A DNA stretch of 64,000 nucleotides from Candidatus Faecicola pullistercoris (GCA_018714105.1 DVNW01000010.1:1-64000), one strand, 5' to 3'. Counted from the stretch's first letter, positions 8,535 to 19,081 are shown. The notes: generated by a model from the letters alone, not told the origin. Numbers and translations: made by a program.

Positions 8535-8781
8535 ACTCCACCCCGGTTACCGTACCGCCGACTATACTGCCGTCGGAATACACGCTTACCAGCCTGAGAT
8601 TTTCGCCCGTGATTTTGACCACGCCCTTTTTCAGGCCGAAAACTATCTGCGCGCCGTCCATAAAAACCACGCTCTTGTAGCCCTCCACCGTAACCACGTC
8701 CCTGCCCAGAATGGTAATTTTGGGAAAAAGAAATTCGGTGAAATAAGGCTTTGCTTTTTTGAGAACTTCGTTTTCGAACAT
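8524..8781 (-). CDS. yqfC: YqfC/YabP family sporulation protein
   Basis: The 85-residue product matches the small all-beta YqfC/YabP family (FPKITILGRDVVTVEGYKS, later VKITGENLRLVSVYSDGSI), required around spore coat assembly in relatives. An upstream extension of the frame to 8952 overlaps dnaB and is Arg-rich, so the ATG at 8781 is preferred. That ATG has no good Shine-Dalgarno sequence, which is unusual in this window. It begins the sporulation-to-repair operon, 70 bases after dnaB. Confidence 0.85.
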   Translation of the reverse strand: MFENEVLKKAKPYFTEFLFPKITILGRDVVTVEGYKSVVFMDGAQIVFGLKKGVVKITGENLRLVSVYSDGSIVGGTVTGVEYDV

Positions 8782-8851
8782 ACTAAAATGTATGCCGACT
8801 TTTTGAAAAATAGAAGAAAAAAAAGAAGCCGCAGCCTCTTTTCGGGTAATA

Positions 8852-10534
8852 TCAGAAAGGAATTTTTCCGTCGTCCTCCTGCGCGGAAACCGCCTCGTCG
8901 GCGGACGGATAATCGTCGTATCCGGAATCCGAATAATAGCTTGTTTCCTCAAAATCCGCAGTTTCGGCCACGGGTTTCAAATCGCCTTCGGACGCCGCTT
9001 CCGAAGCGGGCGCGTCAGAAAACGGCGAAAACTCGTCGTTTATTTCTTTAAGCCGAACAGGGGCTTTATCTTCGTTTTGTACGGTTTTAACCGTGCTTTC
9101 GGTGATTACGGGTGCTTTTTCTTCTTTGCTGACAAGGGACATCGCAACCGACGCGTCCACTGCCTTGATAGGTACGAAGGTCTGAACGTCGCCCAAAAAT
9201 TCGTAAGCCGCCTTACCCGTTCTTCCGTGCCTGTTCTTTTGCAGGAAAAGCTCTATAACGTTCTGCTGAGTATATGCGGGAGATATGGGTTTACCCTTGT
9301 CGTCCTCGGCCTTGTAGCGTTGCAGGAACATGATGGTATCGGCGTCCTGCTCGATAGAACCCGACTCTCTCAGATCGCTGAGTTTGGGTTCGGTATATCC
9401 CGGGCGCAGTTCGGCCGCGCGGTTAAGCTGACAAAGCACAAGCATGGGTACTTTGAGTTCCTTTGCGAAAACCTTCATAAGACGGCTCATCTGCGAAACC
9501 TCCTGCTGACGCGCCATATCGTTGCTTCCGCCCTTGTCGGATATGCTCATAAGTTGCAGGTAGTCCACTATGACCAGGTCGAGTTTGCCCTGTTTGATTT
9601 TCAGTTTTCGGCACTTTGAAAGAATTTTTGTGGGGGTGTTCAGCGCGCTGTCGTCCACGAATATCTTACTCGAACAGAGTTTTGCGTGAGCGCCGAACAG
9701 TTTATGAATTTCGGACGGAGCGAGCGAGTGAGGTTTTTCCTGTTTGGTCTGCGAAACGCCCGAAATCGTCGTAAGCATACGGCCGACTATTTCTTTGGCC
9801 GACATTTCGAAGTTGAAAATTGCTACCGTTTTGTCCAGGTCGAGTGCGGCTTTCAGCGCGATATTCAGCGCAAAGGCCGTCTTACCGCAGGCAGGTCTCG
9901 CAGCGATAAGATTATAAGTTCCCGGACGCAGGCCGCCGATAAAAGCGTCAAGGTTTTTAAAGCCCGTGGACAGCCCCACTTCTTCCATATTGCCCTGCTG
10001 TATGCGCTGAATCGAACTGATTTTGTCCGACGAAGCCTCGCCTATCTGCACAAGGTCGCTGTTATCGGCGTTTTCGCTTATATCGAAAATCATCTTTTCG
10101 GCGTATTGCAGGCTGGAATGCGCGTCGTTCGACTTTCTGGCGTCGTCGGCGATATTGCCCGCCGCCTGAATTATGGAGCGAAGTACGGAATTTCCTCTTA
10201 CTATTTCGGCATAGCTGTCGGCGTTGGCCGCGCTGAGCAGGTTGTCGGCAAGGCTGCTTATGTACTCTACCCCGCCCGCTTTTTCAAGGTTGCCCTTGCC
10301 GGTGAGATAGCTGACCACGGTAATAACGTCAACGGGATTGCCCTGAGTATAAAGGCTTTGCATTGCCTCGAAAATAAGTTTATGCCTTTCTACGTAAAAC
10401 AAACCCGCTTTCATAGTGGGTATAAGGTCGTTTGCAAGGCTGTTATCCATCATTATACTGCCGAGAACAGCCTGTTCGGCTTCGGTGCTGTAAGGCATCG
10501 TAAGCCCTGTTTGTACGGATTTGGTCTGGGGCAT
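8852..10534 (-). CDS. dnaB: Replicative DNA helicase with long acidic tail
   Basis: Hexameric helicase of the replication fork. Residues 1-110 form the N-terminal helical domain that contacts primase. The RecA-like motor follows, with Walker A ARPACGKTA (212-220; usually ARPGMGKT), Walker B LDLVIVDYLQLM and the LRESGSIEQDAD segment. Family members are about 440-470 residues, whereas this one has 560. The extra roughly 100 residues are Ser/Asp/Glu-rich, look disordered and end in QEDDGKIPF, close to the SSB tip DDDIPF. GAGG precedes the start and a promoter with an operator-like dyad lies upstream. It is not next to rplI, its common partner in Firmicutes. Confidence 0.96.
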   Translation of the reverse strand: MPQTKSVQTGLTMPYSTEAEQAVLGSIMMDNSLANDLIPTMKAGLFYVERHKLIFEAMQSLYTQGNPVDVITVVSYLTGKGNLEKAGGVEYISSLADNLLSAANADSYAEIVRGNSVLRSIIQAAGNIADDARKSNDAHSSLQYAEKMIFDISENADNSDLVQIGEASSDKISSIQRIQQGNMEEVGLSTGFKNLDAFIGGLRPGTYNLIAARPACGKTAFALNIALKAALDLDKTVAIFNFEMSAKEIVGRMLTTISGVSQTKQEKPHSLAPSEIHKLFGAHAKLCSSKIFVDDSALNTPTKILSKCRKLKIKQGKLDLVIVDYLQLMSISDKGGSNDMARQQEVSQMSRLMKVFAKELKVPMLVLCQLNRAAELRPGYTEPKLSDLRESGSIEQDADTIMFLQRYKAEDDKGKPISPAYTQQNVIELFLQKNRHGRTGKAAYEFLGDVQTFVPIKAVDASVAMSLVSKEEKAPVITESTVKTVQNEDKAPVRLKEINDEFSPFSDAPASEAASEGDLKPVAETADFEETSYYSDSGYDDYPSADEAVSAQEDDGKIPF

Positions 10535-10563
10535 AGCAACCTCTTTTTCGGGTGATGTAATAT

Positions 10564-10594
10564 AAAGTATATATTATACTTTGCCTTATGGCAA
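10564..10594 (-). promoter_or_regulatory. dnaB promoter overlapped by a 19-bp dyad
   Basis: TTGCCA (10589-10594), 17 bases, TATACT (10566-10571). A perfect inverted repeat, AAAGTATA-TAT-TATACTTT (10564-10582), covers the -10 element and half the spacer, the placement of a repressor operator. Confidence 0.6.
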
Positions 10595-10635
10595 CAAAAT
10601 TAAGGTTTTATTTCGCAATAAAAAATGCGTATTTT

Positions 10636-11352
10636 TCAGTCGCAACGCTTTTTACGCTCTTTCAGGCGGCGAATTCTGACCGCAATGATAACTGATGCCG
10701 ATACCGATATCCCTGCCGCCAGAGCGACGTAATACCAGTTATACTGCACTATCGTACGCTGCGCGATTACGAAAGTACTGCCGTCCGATATTTCAACCGA
10801 ATTGACCGTATATTCGCCGTATACCGAACGCGTGCCGTTTTCGATTTCTATGCTTTCGTAAGGCGAACGGTACTCGTAAACAAACTTTATCCCCGACAGA
10901 TCGGTAAGCGGCGGAACCTCGTAACGGGCGCATATTTCGGCTATACGGCTGCCCAGGTCGTCGGGAAACTCCACTTTGTACGTCTCTCTTATCGTTGCGA
11001 AAAAAACGCCCTTGTCCGTGCTCGAACGGATGCGGCTTATTTTCAGTCCCATGATATAACCGTCGCCCGCTTTTACCGTGCCGCTTACAACGCACTTTTC
11101 GCCGGTCAGGGATATTATCTGCTCGGCGCCCGATTCGGCAAGCACGTTTTCTATTATCCTGCAAAGCGTTTCGGCGGTTACGCCCGCCACCTCGGCTGAG
11201 GCCGCATCGAACTCGACGGTATAAACCACCTGCCTTTCGCTGCCCGAATTGACGTAGCTTACCGTTACCGTGCCGCAGCCGCAAAGCAGAACGGCCGCCG
11301 ACAGCAGAAAGATAAGGGCGGCAATATATCCGCGACGGATTCTTCTATTCAT
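10636..11352 (-). CDS. Putative membrane-anchored lipoprotein
   Basis: Unrecognised 238-residue protein. It begins with a basic stretch and hydrophobic core ending in LLCGCG, a lipobox-like sequence with Cys around residue 26, so it is probably lipidated on the outer face of the membrane. A second hydrophobic segment near the C-terminus (YYVALAAGISVSASVIIAV) is followed by Arg/Lys residues, so the chain seems anchored at both ends with about 170 residues outside. The start at 11352 was chosen because GGGAG lies 8 bases upstream; the longer frame runs into pepF. It overlaps pepF by 8 bases and ends the parE operon. Confidence 0.7.
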   Translation of the reverse strand: MNRRIRRGYIAALIFLLSAAVLLCGCGTVTVSYVNSGSERQVVYTVEFDAASAEVAGVTAETLCRIIENVLAESGAEQIISLTGEKCVVSGTVKAGDGYIMGLKISRIRSSTDKGVFFATIRETYKVEFPDDLGSRIAEICARYEVPPLTDLSGIKFVYEYRSPYESIEIENGTRSVYGEYTVNSVEISDGSTFVIAQRTIVQYNWYYVALAAGISVSASVIIAVRIRRLKERKKRCD

Positions 11353-13132
11353 TAAACAGTCTCCCGAGTTCGGCAAGAGTTTTCTTAAACTCCGCCATCG
11401 CGTTGTCGTAAGGCGCGTCGCAGGCAAGATCCACGCCCGCCAGCCTGAGTATATCCATGGGCGGCATGCTCCCGCCCGCGCTCAGAAACTTTTTATAAGC
11501 CTCCACGGCGGGTTTACCCCGCTTAAGTATGTCCGCGGCTATGGAGACTGCGGCGGTCAATCCCGTAGCGTACTGATAAACGTAATAGGAATTGTAAAAA
11601 TGCGGAATTCTGGCCCATTCGTACCTGATAAGGTCGTTGTGAGTAACCGCGCTTCCGTAGTATTTTTTGTTAAGCCCGTAATAAATGTCGCCCAGCGCTT
11701 CGGCCGTAACGGGCGAACCGTTTTCCACAAGAGTGTGCGCCCGCAATTCGAATTCGGCAAACATCGTCTGCCTGAACAGCGTCGTACGGAACATATCGAG
11801 ATAGTATCCCAGAAGATATTTGCGCGTATTTTTATCCGCTCCTTCAAGAAGGTATTTCAAAAGGAGCACTTCGTTTACCGTACTGGCTATTTCGGCTACG
11901 AAAATCACGTAATCGCTTTTTGCGAAAGGCTGAGCCGAATTGCTGTAATAGCTGTGCATGGCATGACCGAGTTCGTGCGCCACGGTAAATACCGAATTTA
12001 AGGTGGGCTTGTGGTTCAAAAGCACGTAAGGGTGAACGCCGTAAGTAGCCCAGCTGTAAGCTCCGCTGCGCTTTCCGCGGTTTTCCATAACGTCTATCCA
12101 GCCCTCGGAATAAGCCTTGTCAAGCAAGGCCTGATAATCCTCACCCAACGGTTCAAGCGCGCGTTTTACGGTTTTAAACGCCTTTTCGTACGAAAAACGC
12201 ATTTCCGCGCCATCGACCAGCGCGGTATGCAGATCCCACATGTTCAGTTTATCGTAACCCAGAACTTTTTTCCTAAGCCTCATATATGCGTGCAGAGTTT
12301 TGAGGCCTTTTTCGGTAGCTTTTATCAGATTAGTGTAGGCCGCGGGTTCTACGTCGTTGGCGTCGAGTTCTCTTTCCAGACAGGAAGGATATTTACGCAG
12401 TTTGGCGTAAAACCAATCCTTTTTCAGATTCCCCGCATACAGGGCGGCAATGGTGTTGACGTGGTCCTTATATGCTTCGAACATACTGTTAAACGCCTCT
12501 TGTCTCGCCGCGCGGTCCGAGCTCTGCATCGCCATGCCGTATACGCCGTGGCTCATTTCGGTTTTTTTACCGTTAAGGGTAATGTCCCTGAACCTGACGT
12601 CGGCATTGTCGAACATATTGAAAGCGTCTTGAAATCCGCCCGAAAAGGCGCCCGTTTCCGAAATGATTTTTTCCTCGTTTTCCGAAAGTATCCTGTCTTT
12701 GTTTTTGGCGTACGTTGCAAGCTCGTACGAATAGTCCGAAAACTCCTCGCGTCCTGCAAGTTCCCTTAAATTTTCCGCGCTTCTCAGGCATATCTCGGGC
12801 GATACGAAGCTGAGCGAGGACGAAAATTCCACCGAAAAAGTATCTATCCGGTCCTTCATCTTCTGATATTTGTCCGCGCGGGTATCCGTATGATTGCTCA
12901 TATGCGCGTACAGATAAAGTCTGAGGAGCGTCTGCATGGCGGCGTCCCTCTCCCTGAAAAACTCAAGCAGTTTGCCGTCGTCGGAAAGAGCGCCCTTAAA
13001 CGAGGACAGGCGCTTCGCCTCCTCCTTTACCTTACCGAATACGGTTTCCCATTGCGCGTCGCCGTCAATCAGGGCGGTAAGGTCCCACTTATAGATTTGT
13101 TTTACATTTTTCCTTTCGGGAATACGAGTCAT
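11345..13132 (-). CDS. pepF: Oligoendopeptidase F (M3 family)
   Basis: Cytoplasmic zinc peptidase that cleaves short peptides of roughly 7-17 residues. 595 residues, typical for PepF. The active site is HELGH (386-390) with a downstream glutamate in VAEIASTVNE, both diagnostic of M3 peptidases. AGGAG precedes the ATG. It lies 9 bases after the DUF1846 gene and overlaps the lipoprotein gene, so all are likely co-transcribed from parE. Confidence 0.95.
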   Translation of the reverse strand: MTRIPERKNVKQIYKWDLTALIDGDAQWETVFGKVKEEAKRLSSFKGALSDDGKLLEFFRERDAAMQTLLRLYLYAHMSNHTDTRADKYQKMKDRIDTFSVEFSSSLSFVSPEICLRSAENLRELAGREEFSDYSYELATYAKNKDRILSENEEKIISETGAFSGGFQDAFNMFDNADVRFRDITLNGKKTEMSHGVYGMAMQSSDRAARQEAFNSMFEAYKDHVNTIAALYAGNLKKDWFYAKLRKYPSCLERELDANDVEPAAYTNLIKATEKGLKTLHAYMRLRKKVLGYDKLNMWDLHTALVDGAEMRFSYEKAFKTVKRALEPLGEDYQALLDKAYSEGWIDVMENRGKRSGAYSWATYGVHPYVLLNHKPTLNSVFTVAHELGHAMHSYYSNSAQPFAKSDYVIFVAEIASTVNEVLLLKYLLEGADKNTRKYLLGYYLDMFRTTLFRQTMFAEFELRAHTLVENGSPVTAEALGDIYYGLNKKYYGSAVTHNDLIRYEWARIPHFYNSYYVYQYATGLTAAVSIAADILKRGKPAVEAYKKFLSAGGSMPPMDILRLAGVDLACDAPYDNAMAEFKKTLAELGRLFNE

Positions 13133-13141
13133 ATTCTTCTC

Positions 13142-14623
13142 CTAATTGTCGAACAGGCTGTCGCTTGCGAACTTTGCCTCCGACGTTACGTTAATACCCA
13201 GTTTGCGAAGTACGTCTTCGTCCGTTTTGGAAAGCATTCTGCTGCTGTGAAGCTGCATGCCTCTCAGACTTTCTACTTTTTCCATAGCCATGTTGGCTAC
13301 GTCGTTGGTAGCCGCGCATATGGACAGCGCGATTAAAATCTCTTCCAGATTGAGCTTGCCGTTCTTTTCTTTGAAATTCTGTTTTTTGAGCATGGTTATC
13401 GGCTTAATGATGTTGGGCGCAATCAGTTTGACCTTATCGGGAATGCCCGCCATGACTTTAAGCGAATTGAGAAGCATGCTGGAAGGCGCGCTCATCAGTT
13501 CGGAATCTCTGCCCGTTACAATGCGTCCGTCGTCGAGTTCTATCGCGACGGCGGCCTTGCCGGACGCCGCTTCCTTTGCAAGAGCGGGCTGAACTACCTT
13601 TCTGTCCGTGGGCTTTATGCCCATTTCGCCCATGAGAAGTTCGATTTTGGCGACGGTGGACTGTTCGGCCATACCGTTTTTAAGGTCGCAGCAGCTTTTA
13701 TAATACCTGCGTATTATCTCCTGTTTGCTGGCTTCGCGGCAGACTTCGTCGTCGAATATCGCGTATCCGGCCATATTGACGCCCATGTCCGTGGGCGATT
13801 TGTAGTCGAGAGTGTTGCTTATTTTGTTAAGTATGGATTTCACGACGGGGAAAACCTCGATGTCCCTGTTATAGTTCACCGTTGTTTTGCCGTAGGCCTC
13901 GAGGTGGAAGTAGTCGATCATATTGACGTCGTTGATGTCGGCCGTAGCCGCCTCGTACGCCAGGTTGACCGGGTGTTTGAGAGGCAGGTTCCATATCGGA
14001 AAGGTCTCGAACTTGGCGTAACCCGCTTTGACTCCCCTCTTGTACTCGTGATAAAGCTGGCACAGACAGGTGGCAAGTTTGCCGCTGTTCGGGCCGGGCG
14101 CGTTAACCACAACCAGCGGCCTCGTGGTTTCTATGTAGGCGTTCTGCCCGTAACCCTCGTCCGAAACTATGGTATCGACGTCGGTGGGATAGCCCTTTGT
14201 GAGCGTATGCGTATATACTTTTACGCCTCTGTTTTCAAGGCGTTTTTTATAGGCAACGGCGTTGGGCTGTTCCTGAAACTTGGTAATTACAACGCTGTTT
14301 ACATGAATTCCCCTTGCCGTCATTTCGTCGATAAGCCGGAAAATTTCGGCTCCGTAAGTAATGCCGTAATCCGCCCTTATCTTGTTGCGCTCGATATCTC
14401 CCGCCGAAATGGCAAAGATTATTTCGGCTTTGTCTTTGAGTTTCTGAAGCAGCTTGATTTTGGCGTTGACATCAAAACCGGGCAGAACTCTGGACGCGTG
14501 CAGATCGTCGAAAAGTTTTCCGCCGAATTCCAGGTATAGTTTTCCTCCCGCCTGATTGATTCTGTCTATAATGTGTCGTGTTTGCGTCTGCATATAAAGT
14601 TCGGGATTAAAGCCGGTTTTCAT
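13142..14623 (-). CDS. DUF1846 family protein
   Basis: A 493-residue protein of the DUF1846 family, whose members are all about this length. Typical segments are GFNPELYMQTQTRHI at the start, KLYLEFGGKLFDD, APGPNSGKLATCLCQLYHE (a phosphate-loop-like glycine-rich turn) and NYNRDIEVFPV. The function of the family has not been assigned, although proteins of known structure exist. The ATG at 14623 has GGAGG 5 bases upstream; a TTG 12 bases earlier also opens the frame but lacks support. It sits between parC and pepF. Confidence 0.9.
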   Translation of the reverse strand: MKTGFNPELYMQTQTRHIIDRINQAGGKLYLEFGGKLFDDLHASRVLPGFDVNAKIKLLQKLKDKAEIIFAISAGDIERNKIRADYGITYGAEIFRLIDEMTARGIHVNSVVITKFQEQPNAVAYKKRLENRGVKVYTHTLTKGYPTDVDTIVSDEGYGQNAYIETTRPLVVVNAPGPNSGKLATCLCQLYHEYKRGVKAGYAKFETFPIWNLPLKHPVNLAYEAATADINDVNMIDYFHLEAYGKTTVNYNRDIEVFPVVKSILNKISNTLDYKSPTDMGVNMAGYAIFDDEVCREASKQEIIRRYYKSCCDLKNGMAEQSTVAKIELLMGEMGIKPTDRKVVQPALAKEAASGKAAVAIELDDGRIVTGRDSELMSAPSSMLLNSLKVMAGIPDKVKLIAPNIIKPITMLKKQNFKEKNGKLNLEEILIALSICAATNDVANMAMEKVESLRGMQLHSSRMLSKTDEDVLRKLGINVTSEAKFASDSLFDN

Positions 14624-14647
14624 ATGTTCCTCCAAATAGTATATCTT

Positions 14648-17083
14648 TCAGATTTTATTGTATTCGTAAACGTGTACGGACGCCTTCATGCCGACGCCCT
14701 TGGCAACGGGCTTTCCTTTACCCGTGCGGCTGTCTATTCTGATATCTTCGGTATTAACGCCCACGACGCCTTCCTCAGTGAATACGGCGATATCGTAGGG
14801 CACGGTAACGTAACTTGCCACGGCTATGCGTGCCTTGTCGGTAAGATCCATGATTTTTACGCCTTTGTTATAGCGTTTGGACGGTTCGAAGCTGAACGCG
14901 AACACCCTTTTTGCGTAACCCGCATCGCTGACAACCACTATCTCTCCTTCGTCGCCCGTCTGAAAAGCGGCCGCTACTTTGTCGCCGTCGCCCAGCTTAA
15001 CCGATTTGACTCCGCCCGCGTTCCTTCCCTGAACGGGTATTTCGTCAAGCCCGTACATAAGGCATAAGCCGTCGGCGGTAGCGGTAAATATTCTGGTATC
15101 GGGCACGACCGTCTGAACGCTTAAAACCTTGTCGCCAGTCAGATTGATTGCCTTGTAGCACGATTTTGCCACATTGTATTCTTCCCAGGGGCTGCGCTTT
15201 ACCATACCGTTTTCGGTAAAAATAAGCAGCTCGCCCAAAGGTACGTTTTCTGAGGCGAATACGGCCACGATTCTGTCGTCGGCGGGCGCGTCCTTGTCCA
15301 GACTTGCGATGGAAGCTCCTTTTTCGCGCCATTTTTTTTCGGGGAGGTCGTCAACCGAAAGCTTATAACAGTTGCCCGAGCTTCCGAAAGCGTAAATCTT
15401 CTGTCTGTTGTTGACGTATTCGGCCTGAACGCATACGCTGTCCGCGCCCGAACTGTCCGCCGCCCTGCGCTGGGCCTGCGCGAACCCGCGCCCCTGCACT
15501 AATTTGAGGTTGCCGTTTGCGTTAAGTACCAGAACGCCCTCTTTGTAGGCCACCTCGTCGCTGTGATATTCAATCTCTATTTCCTTGCCGCTTTCCGACT
15601 GAATCGTACTCATTCTGGGCGTCTTGTGCGCTTTTTTGACTTCGGTGAGTTCGGTTTTCATGAGGTTGTTCTGAAGCCGCTTGCTGGCAAGCAGCGCCAC
15701 AAGTTCTTCTATGCGTTTTTTAAGCTCTTTGAGTTCGGTTTCGAGAGCCTCCACGTCAAGGCCGGTAAGCCTTCTAAGCTTCATTTCGAGTATGGCCTGC
15801 GCCTGCCTTTCGCTAAGGCCGAACCGTTCGCGCAAGGCTGCCGACGCCTGACTTACCGAGGGAGATTTCTTTATTATTCTGATTACCTCGTCGATGTTGC
15901 GTATGGCGATAAGCAGGCCTTCGACTATTTCCGCTCTCTGCCTCGCTGCTTTAAGGTCGAAATTGGCGCGCCGTATTATTACCTCGCGCTGATAATCGAT
16001 GTAATACGTCAGAATTTCGATAAGCCCCATCTGTTTCGGCTTACCTTCCGCTATTGCCACCATGTTGATGTTGAAATTGATTTCGAGGCGGGTTTGCTTG
16101 TAAAGATATTTTACTATTTTCTGCGCGTCGGCGTCCTTTTTGACCTTGATGACGGCGCGCATGCCGTTCCTGTCGGACTCGTCGATAATCGCGCTGATGC
16201 CGCCCAGAATTTCCTTCTTTTCCTCGCTGAGTTTTAAAATCTGCTGCAGAAGAGGCGCTTTGGCTACCTGATAAGGAAGTTCGGTAATAACAATGTTCTT
16301 TTTGTCGTTTTCGGCGTCCTCTATATGGATTTTGGCGCGCATGACGACCTTGCCCTTACCCGTTTCGTAAGCCGTTTTCAGCTCCTCTCCCACAATAAGC
16401 GTTCCGCCCGTGGGGAAATCCGGGGCCTTGATAATTTCCATAAGCTCTTCGAGCTTCATTTTAGGCCTGTCGATAAGAGCTATCGTGCCGTCGATTACCT
16501 CGTTGAGGTTATGAGTGGGAATATTCGTGGCAAGGCCCACCGCGATACCGTCGGCGCCGTTTACCAGCAGGTTGGGAAAACGCCCGGGAAGCGTTTCGGG
16601 CTCCTTGGTGGTATCGTCGAAGTTCCACTGCATGTTGACGGTGTCCTTTTCGATATCCCTTAAAAGCTCCATCGCCAGCGGGCTGAGCCTGGCTTCGGTA
16701 TACCTCATTGCGGCGGGATTGTCGCCGTCAACCGAACCGAAGTTGCCCTGACCGTCGATAAGCACCTTACGCATATTGTACGGCTGCGCCATTCTGGCAA
16801 GCGCGCCGTAAACCGAACTGTCGCCGTGAGGATGGTATTTACCCAGGCAATCGCCTACTATTCTGGCGCATTTGCGGTAAGGTTTGTCGGGCGTGATGCC
16901 CAGCTCGTACATCGAATAAAGTATTCTGCGCTGAACGGGCTTGAGGCCGTCTTCGACGCGCGGAAGCGCTCTGTCCAGTATGACGTATTCGGAAAACGGA
17001 ATCATGCTTTCGTGCATGACCTGTTCCAGCGGCTTTTCGTAAATTACGGATTTATCTTCGATTACCCTGTTTGCTTTTGCCAT
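14648..17083 (-). CDS. parC: Type IIA topoisomerase subunit A (ParC-like)
   Basis: DNA-cleaving subunit of a type IIA topoisomerase. 811 residues: winged-helix/tower region with catalytic Tyr128 ([10 protein letters not shown]), a coiled coil around 400-470 and a beta-pinwheel C-terminal domain. The canonical GyrA box (QRRGGKG) is missing; its place reads [10 protein letters not shown]. Together with the ParC-like VQRRILY and the partner's ParE-like end, this favours decatenating topoisomerase IV over gyrase, but gyrase is not excluded. In the quinolone region [10 protein letters not shown], the Ser equivalent to E. coli GyrA Ser83 is present while the Asp87 position is Gly93. The start overlaps the parE stop (TGATG). 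Confidence 0.85.
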   Translation of the reverse strand: MAKANRVIEDKSVIYEKPLEQVMHESMIPFSEYVILDRALPRVEDGLKPVQRRILYSMYELGITPDKPYRKCARIVGDCLGKYHPHGDSSVYGALARMAQPYNMRKVLIDGQGNFGSVDGDNPAAMRYTEARLSPLAMELLRDIEKDTVNMQWNFDDTTKEPETLPGRFPNLLVNGADGIAVGLATNIPTHNLNEVIDGTIALIDRPKMKLEELMEIIKAPDFPTGGTLIVGEELKTAYETGKGKVVMRAKIHIEDAENDKKNIVITELPYQVAKAPLLQQILKLSEEKKEILGGISAIIDESDRNGMRAVIKVKKDADAQKIVKYLYKQTRLEINFNINMVAIAEGKPKQMGLIEILTYYIDYQREVIIRRANFDLKAARQRAEIVEGLLIAIRNIDEVIRIIKKSPSVSQASAALRERFGLSERQAQAILEMKLRRLTGLDVEALETELKELKKRIEELVALLASKRLQNNLMKTELTEVKKAHKTPRMSTIQSESGKEIEIEYHSDEVAYKEGVLVLNANGNLKLVQGRGFAQAQRRAADSSGADSVCVQAEYVNNRQKIYAFGSSGNCYKLSVDDLPEKKWREKGASIASLDKDAPADDRIVAVFASENVPLGELLIFTENGMVKRSPWEEYNVAKSCYKAINLTGDKVLSVQTVVPDTRIFTATADGLCLMYGLDEIPVQGRNAGGVKSVKLGDGDKVAAAFQTGDEGEIVVVSDAGYAKRVFAFSFEPSKRYNKGVKIMDLTDKARIAVASYVTVPYDIAVFTEEGVVGVNTEDIRIDSRTGKGKPVAKGVGMKASVHVYEYNKI

Positions 17084-19047
17084 CAGTTATTTCCCCCTGC
17101 GGGTTTTTTGAAATTGTCTACTTTGTTGAAATTGGCGTGCTCGTAAATATACTGTTTCCTGGGCTCGACCTTGTCTCCCATAAGCGTGGTTATGCGTTTG
17201 TCGGCCATGGCGGCGTCCTCGACGGTAACCCTGGTAAGCGCGCGGGCTGCGGGATTCATCGTGGTTTCCCAAAGCTGTTCGGGATTCATTTCGCCAAGTC
17301 CCTTGAACCTTTGAAGACCGTAATTCCGTCCCATTTCGGCGCGGGCCGTTTCGAGCTCTGCGTCGTCGTAACAGTATACGGTTTTATCTCCCTTCGTGAG
17401 TTTGTAAAGCGGGGGCATGCCCATGTAAATATGCCCCTCGGTGATAAGCGGGCGCATGTATCTGAAAAAGAAAGTCAAAAGTATGGCCCTTATGTGCGCG
17501 CCGTCCTGGTCGGCGTCGGCCAGAATTATTATTTTGTGGTATTTGAGGTTTTCCAAATCGAAATCCTCGTCGATACCCGTGCCCAAAGCGCTTATGATAC
17601 TGCGTATTTCCTCGTTGTCCAGGATTTTGTCCATTGTGGCCTTTTCGGCGTTGAGCGGCTTGCCTTTGAGCGGAAGAATTGCCTGAGTGGTTCTGTCCCT
17701 GCCCTGTTTTGCGCTGCCGCCCGCAGAGTCGCCCTCTACGATGAAAAGCTCGTTGAGTTCGGCCTTTTTACCCGTACAGCTTGCGAGTTTGCCTACCAGA
17801 GTGGCGTTGTCGATGCTGTTTTTCTTACGGCTGATTTCCTTGGCTTTTCTGACGCTTTCCCTCGTCCTCGCGGCGGAAGCGGCCTTGTCCAGAATTTTTT
17901 CAACCGTGCTTTTGGAGGATTTCAGATTTACGAATTCCTCGAGCTTGTCAGAGATAATCTGCTCCACGTTGGTTTTGGCCTCGATATTTCCCAGCCTTGC
18001 TTTGGTCTGCCCCTCGAACTGAACGTTCTGCATCTTGACCGAGACGACGGCCGTCATGCCCTCTCTGAAATCCTCCCCGAGGAAGTTAGCCATTTTGTCT
18101 TTGAGAACGCCCGATTTTCTTGCGAAATCGTTAAGCACTTTGGTGCATGCCGACTTGAAACCTATCTCGTGAGTTCCGCCGTCCGTAGTGGGAATGTTGT
18201 TGACGTAGGAAATAATGTTTTCGGTATAACCCGTTGTATGCTGAAAAGCGGCCTCCACTCTGAAATTGCCTATCGAACCCTCCACGTATACGGGTTTGGG
18301 ATAAAGACTGTCCTTTTCTTCGTTGATATACTTCACGAAGTCGCAAAGGCCGCCCTCGTAATGGAAACTTTCCTTTTTCCCCGTGCCGCCTTCGAGAGGA
18401 AGACGCTGGTCGTCCAGGACGAGAGTTATGGTTTTATTGAGAAAAGCGGCTTCGCGAAGACGCGAAGCAATGGTCTGATAGCCGAAAACCTCTTTGCCGA
18501 AAACCCTTTCGTCGGGTTTGAAGGTAACCGTCGTGCCGCTGTCTGAAGCCTTGCCCATGTATTTCAGCTCGCCCAAGGCCACGCCGGATTTGATTTTTCC
18601 GTTTATTTCGGGGGAATGGAAATCCTGTCTGTAAATGCTGCCTCCCTTTCTGACTTCAACCGTAAGCCACTCGGAAAGTGCGTTGGTTACCGAAGCGCCT
18701 ACGCCGTGCAGACCTCCGGAAAAGCTGTAATTTTCGTTATCGAACTTCGCGCCGGCGTGAAGCTGAGTAAACACCACCTCTACGCCGCTTATCCCGAGTT
18801 TGGGGTGCTTGTCCACGGGAATGCCGCGGCCGTTATCCGCAACGCGCACGCAGTTGTCGTTAAGCAGGGTAACTTCCACCTTGTTTCCGAAACCGTTGGC
18901 GATTTCGTCGATACCGTTGTCGATAATTTCCCAAAGTATGTGATGCAGCCCCTTGTTTCCCGTCGTGCCGATATACATACCGGGACGCATGCGCACCGCG
19001 TCCAGACCTTCCAGCACCTGAATATCTTTCGCTTTGTACTCTGTCAT
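17083..19047 (-). CDS. parE: Type IIA topoisomerase subunit B (ParE-like)
   Basis: ATPase subunit pairing with the adjacent subunit A. 654 residues: GHKL ATPase domain with [16 protein letters not shown] and GGLHGVGAS; transducer domain with [18 protein letters not shown] domain with EGDSAGGS and the DADQDGAH metal site; C-terminal [20 protein letters not shown]. The C-terminal [10 protein letters not shown] replaces the RRxFIEENA found in GyrB, which supports ParE. AGGAG sits 5 bases before the ATG. An extended -10 promoter and a structured leader lie upstream. Confidence 0.88.
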   Translation of the reverse strand: MTEYKAKDIQVLEGLDAVRMRPGMYIGTTGNKGLHHILWEIIDNGIDEIANGFGNKVEVTLLNDNCVRVADNGRGIPVDKHPKLGISGVEVVFTQLHAGAKFDNENYSFSGGLHGVGASVTNALSEWLTVEVRKGGSIYRQDFHSPEINGKIKSGVALGELKYMGKASDSGTTVTFKPDERVFGKEVFGYQTIASRLREAAFLNKTITLVLDDQRLPLEGGTGKKESFHYEGGLCDFVKYINEEKDSLYPKPVYVEGSIGNFRVEAAFQHTTGYTENIISYVNNIPTTDGGTHEIGFKSACTKVLNDFARKSGVLKDKMANFLGEDFREGMTAVVSVKMQNVQFEGQTKARLGNIEAKTNVEQIISDKLEEFVNLKSSKSTVEKILDKAASAARTRESVRKAKEISRKKNSIDNATLVGKLASCTGKKAELNELFIVEGDSAGGSAKQGRDRTTQAILPLKGKPLNAEKATMDKILDNEEIRSIISALGTGIDEDFDLENLKYHKIIILADADQDGAHIRAILLTFFFRYMRPLITEGHIYMGMPPLYKLTKGDKTVYCYDDAELETARAEMGRNYGLQRFKGLGEMNPEQLWETTMNPAARALTRVTVEDAAMADKRITTLMGDKVEPRKQYIYEHANFNKVDNFKKPAGGNN

Positions 19048-19081
19048 AAAATCTCCTGAAAAGCAAGGTTAAAAAGCAATT

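Noticed and set aside
13142-14623. DUF1846 protein as a P-loop NTPase because of the APGPNSGKLAT segment
   Set aside because: The segment only resembles a Walker A motif and there is no Walker B; left as a protein of unknown function.
17071-18546. Long plus-strand open frame opposite parE
   Set aside because: Antisense shadow of parE, without a ribosome-binding site or domain signal.
14648-19047. Naming the pair gyrA/gyrB
   Set aside because: No GyrA box and a ParE-like C-terminus; topoisomerase IV is preferred, though gyrase is not excluded.
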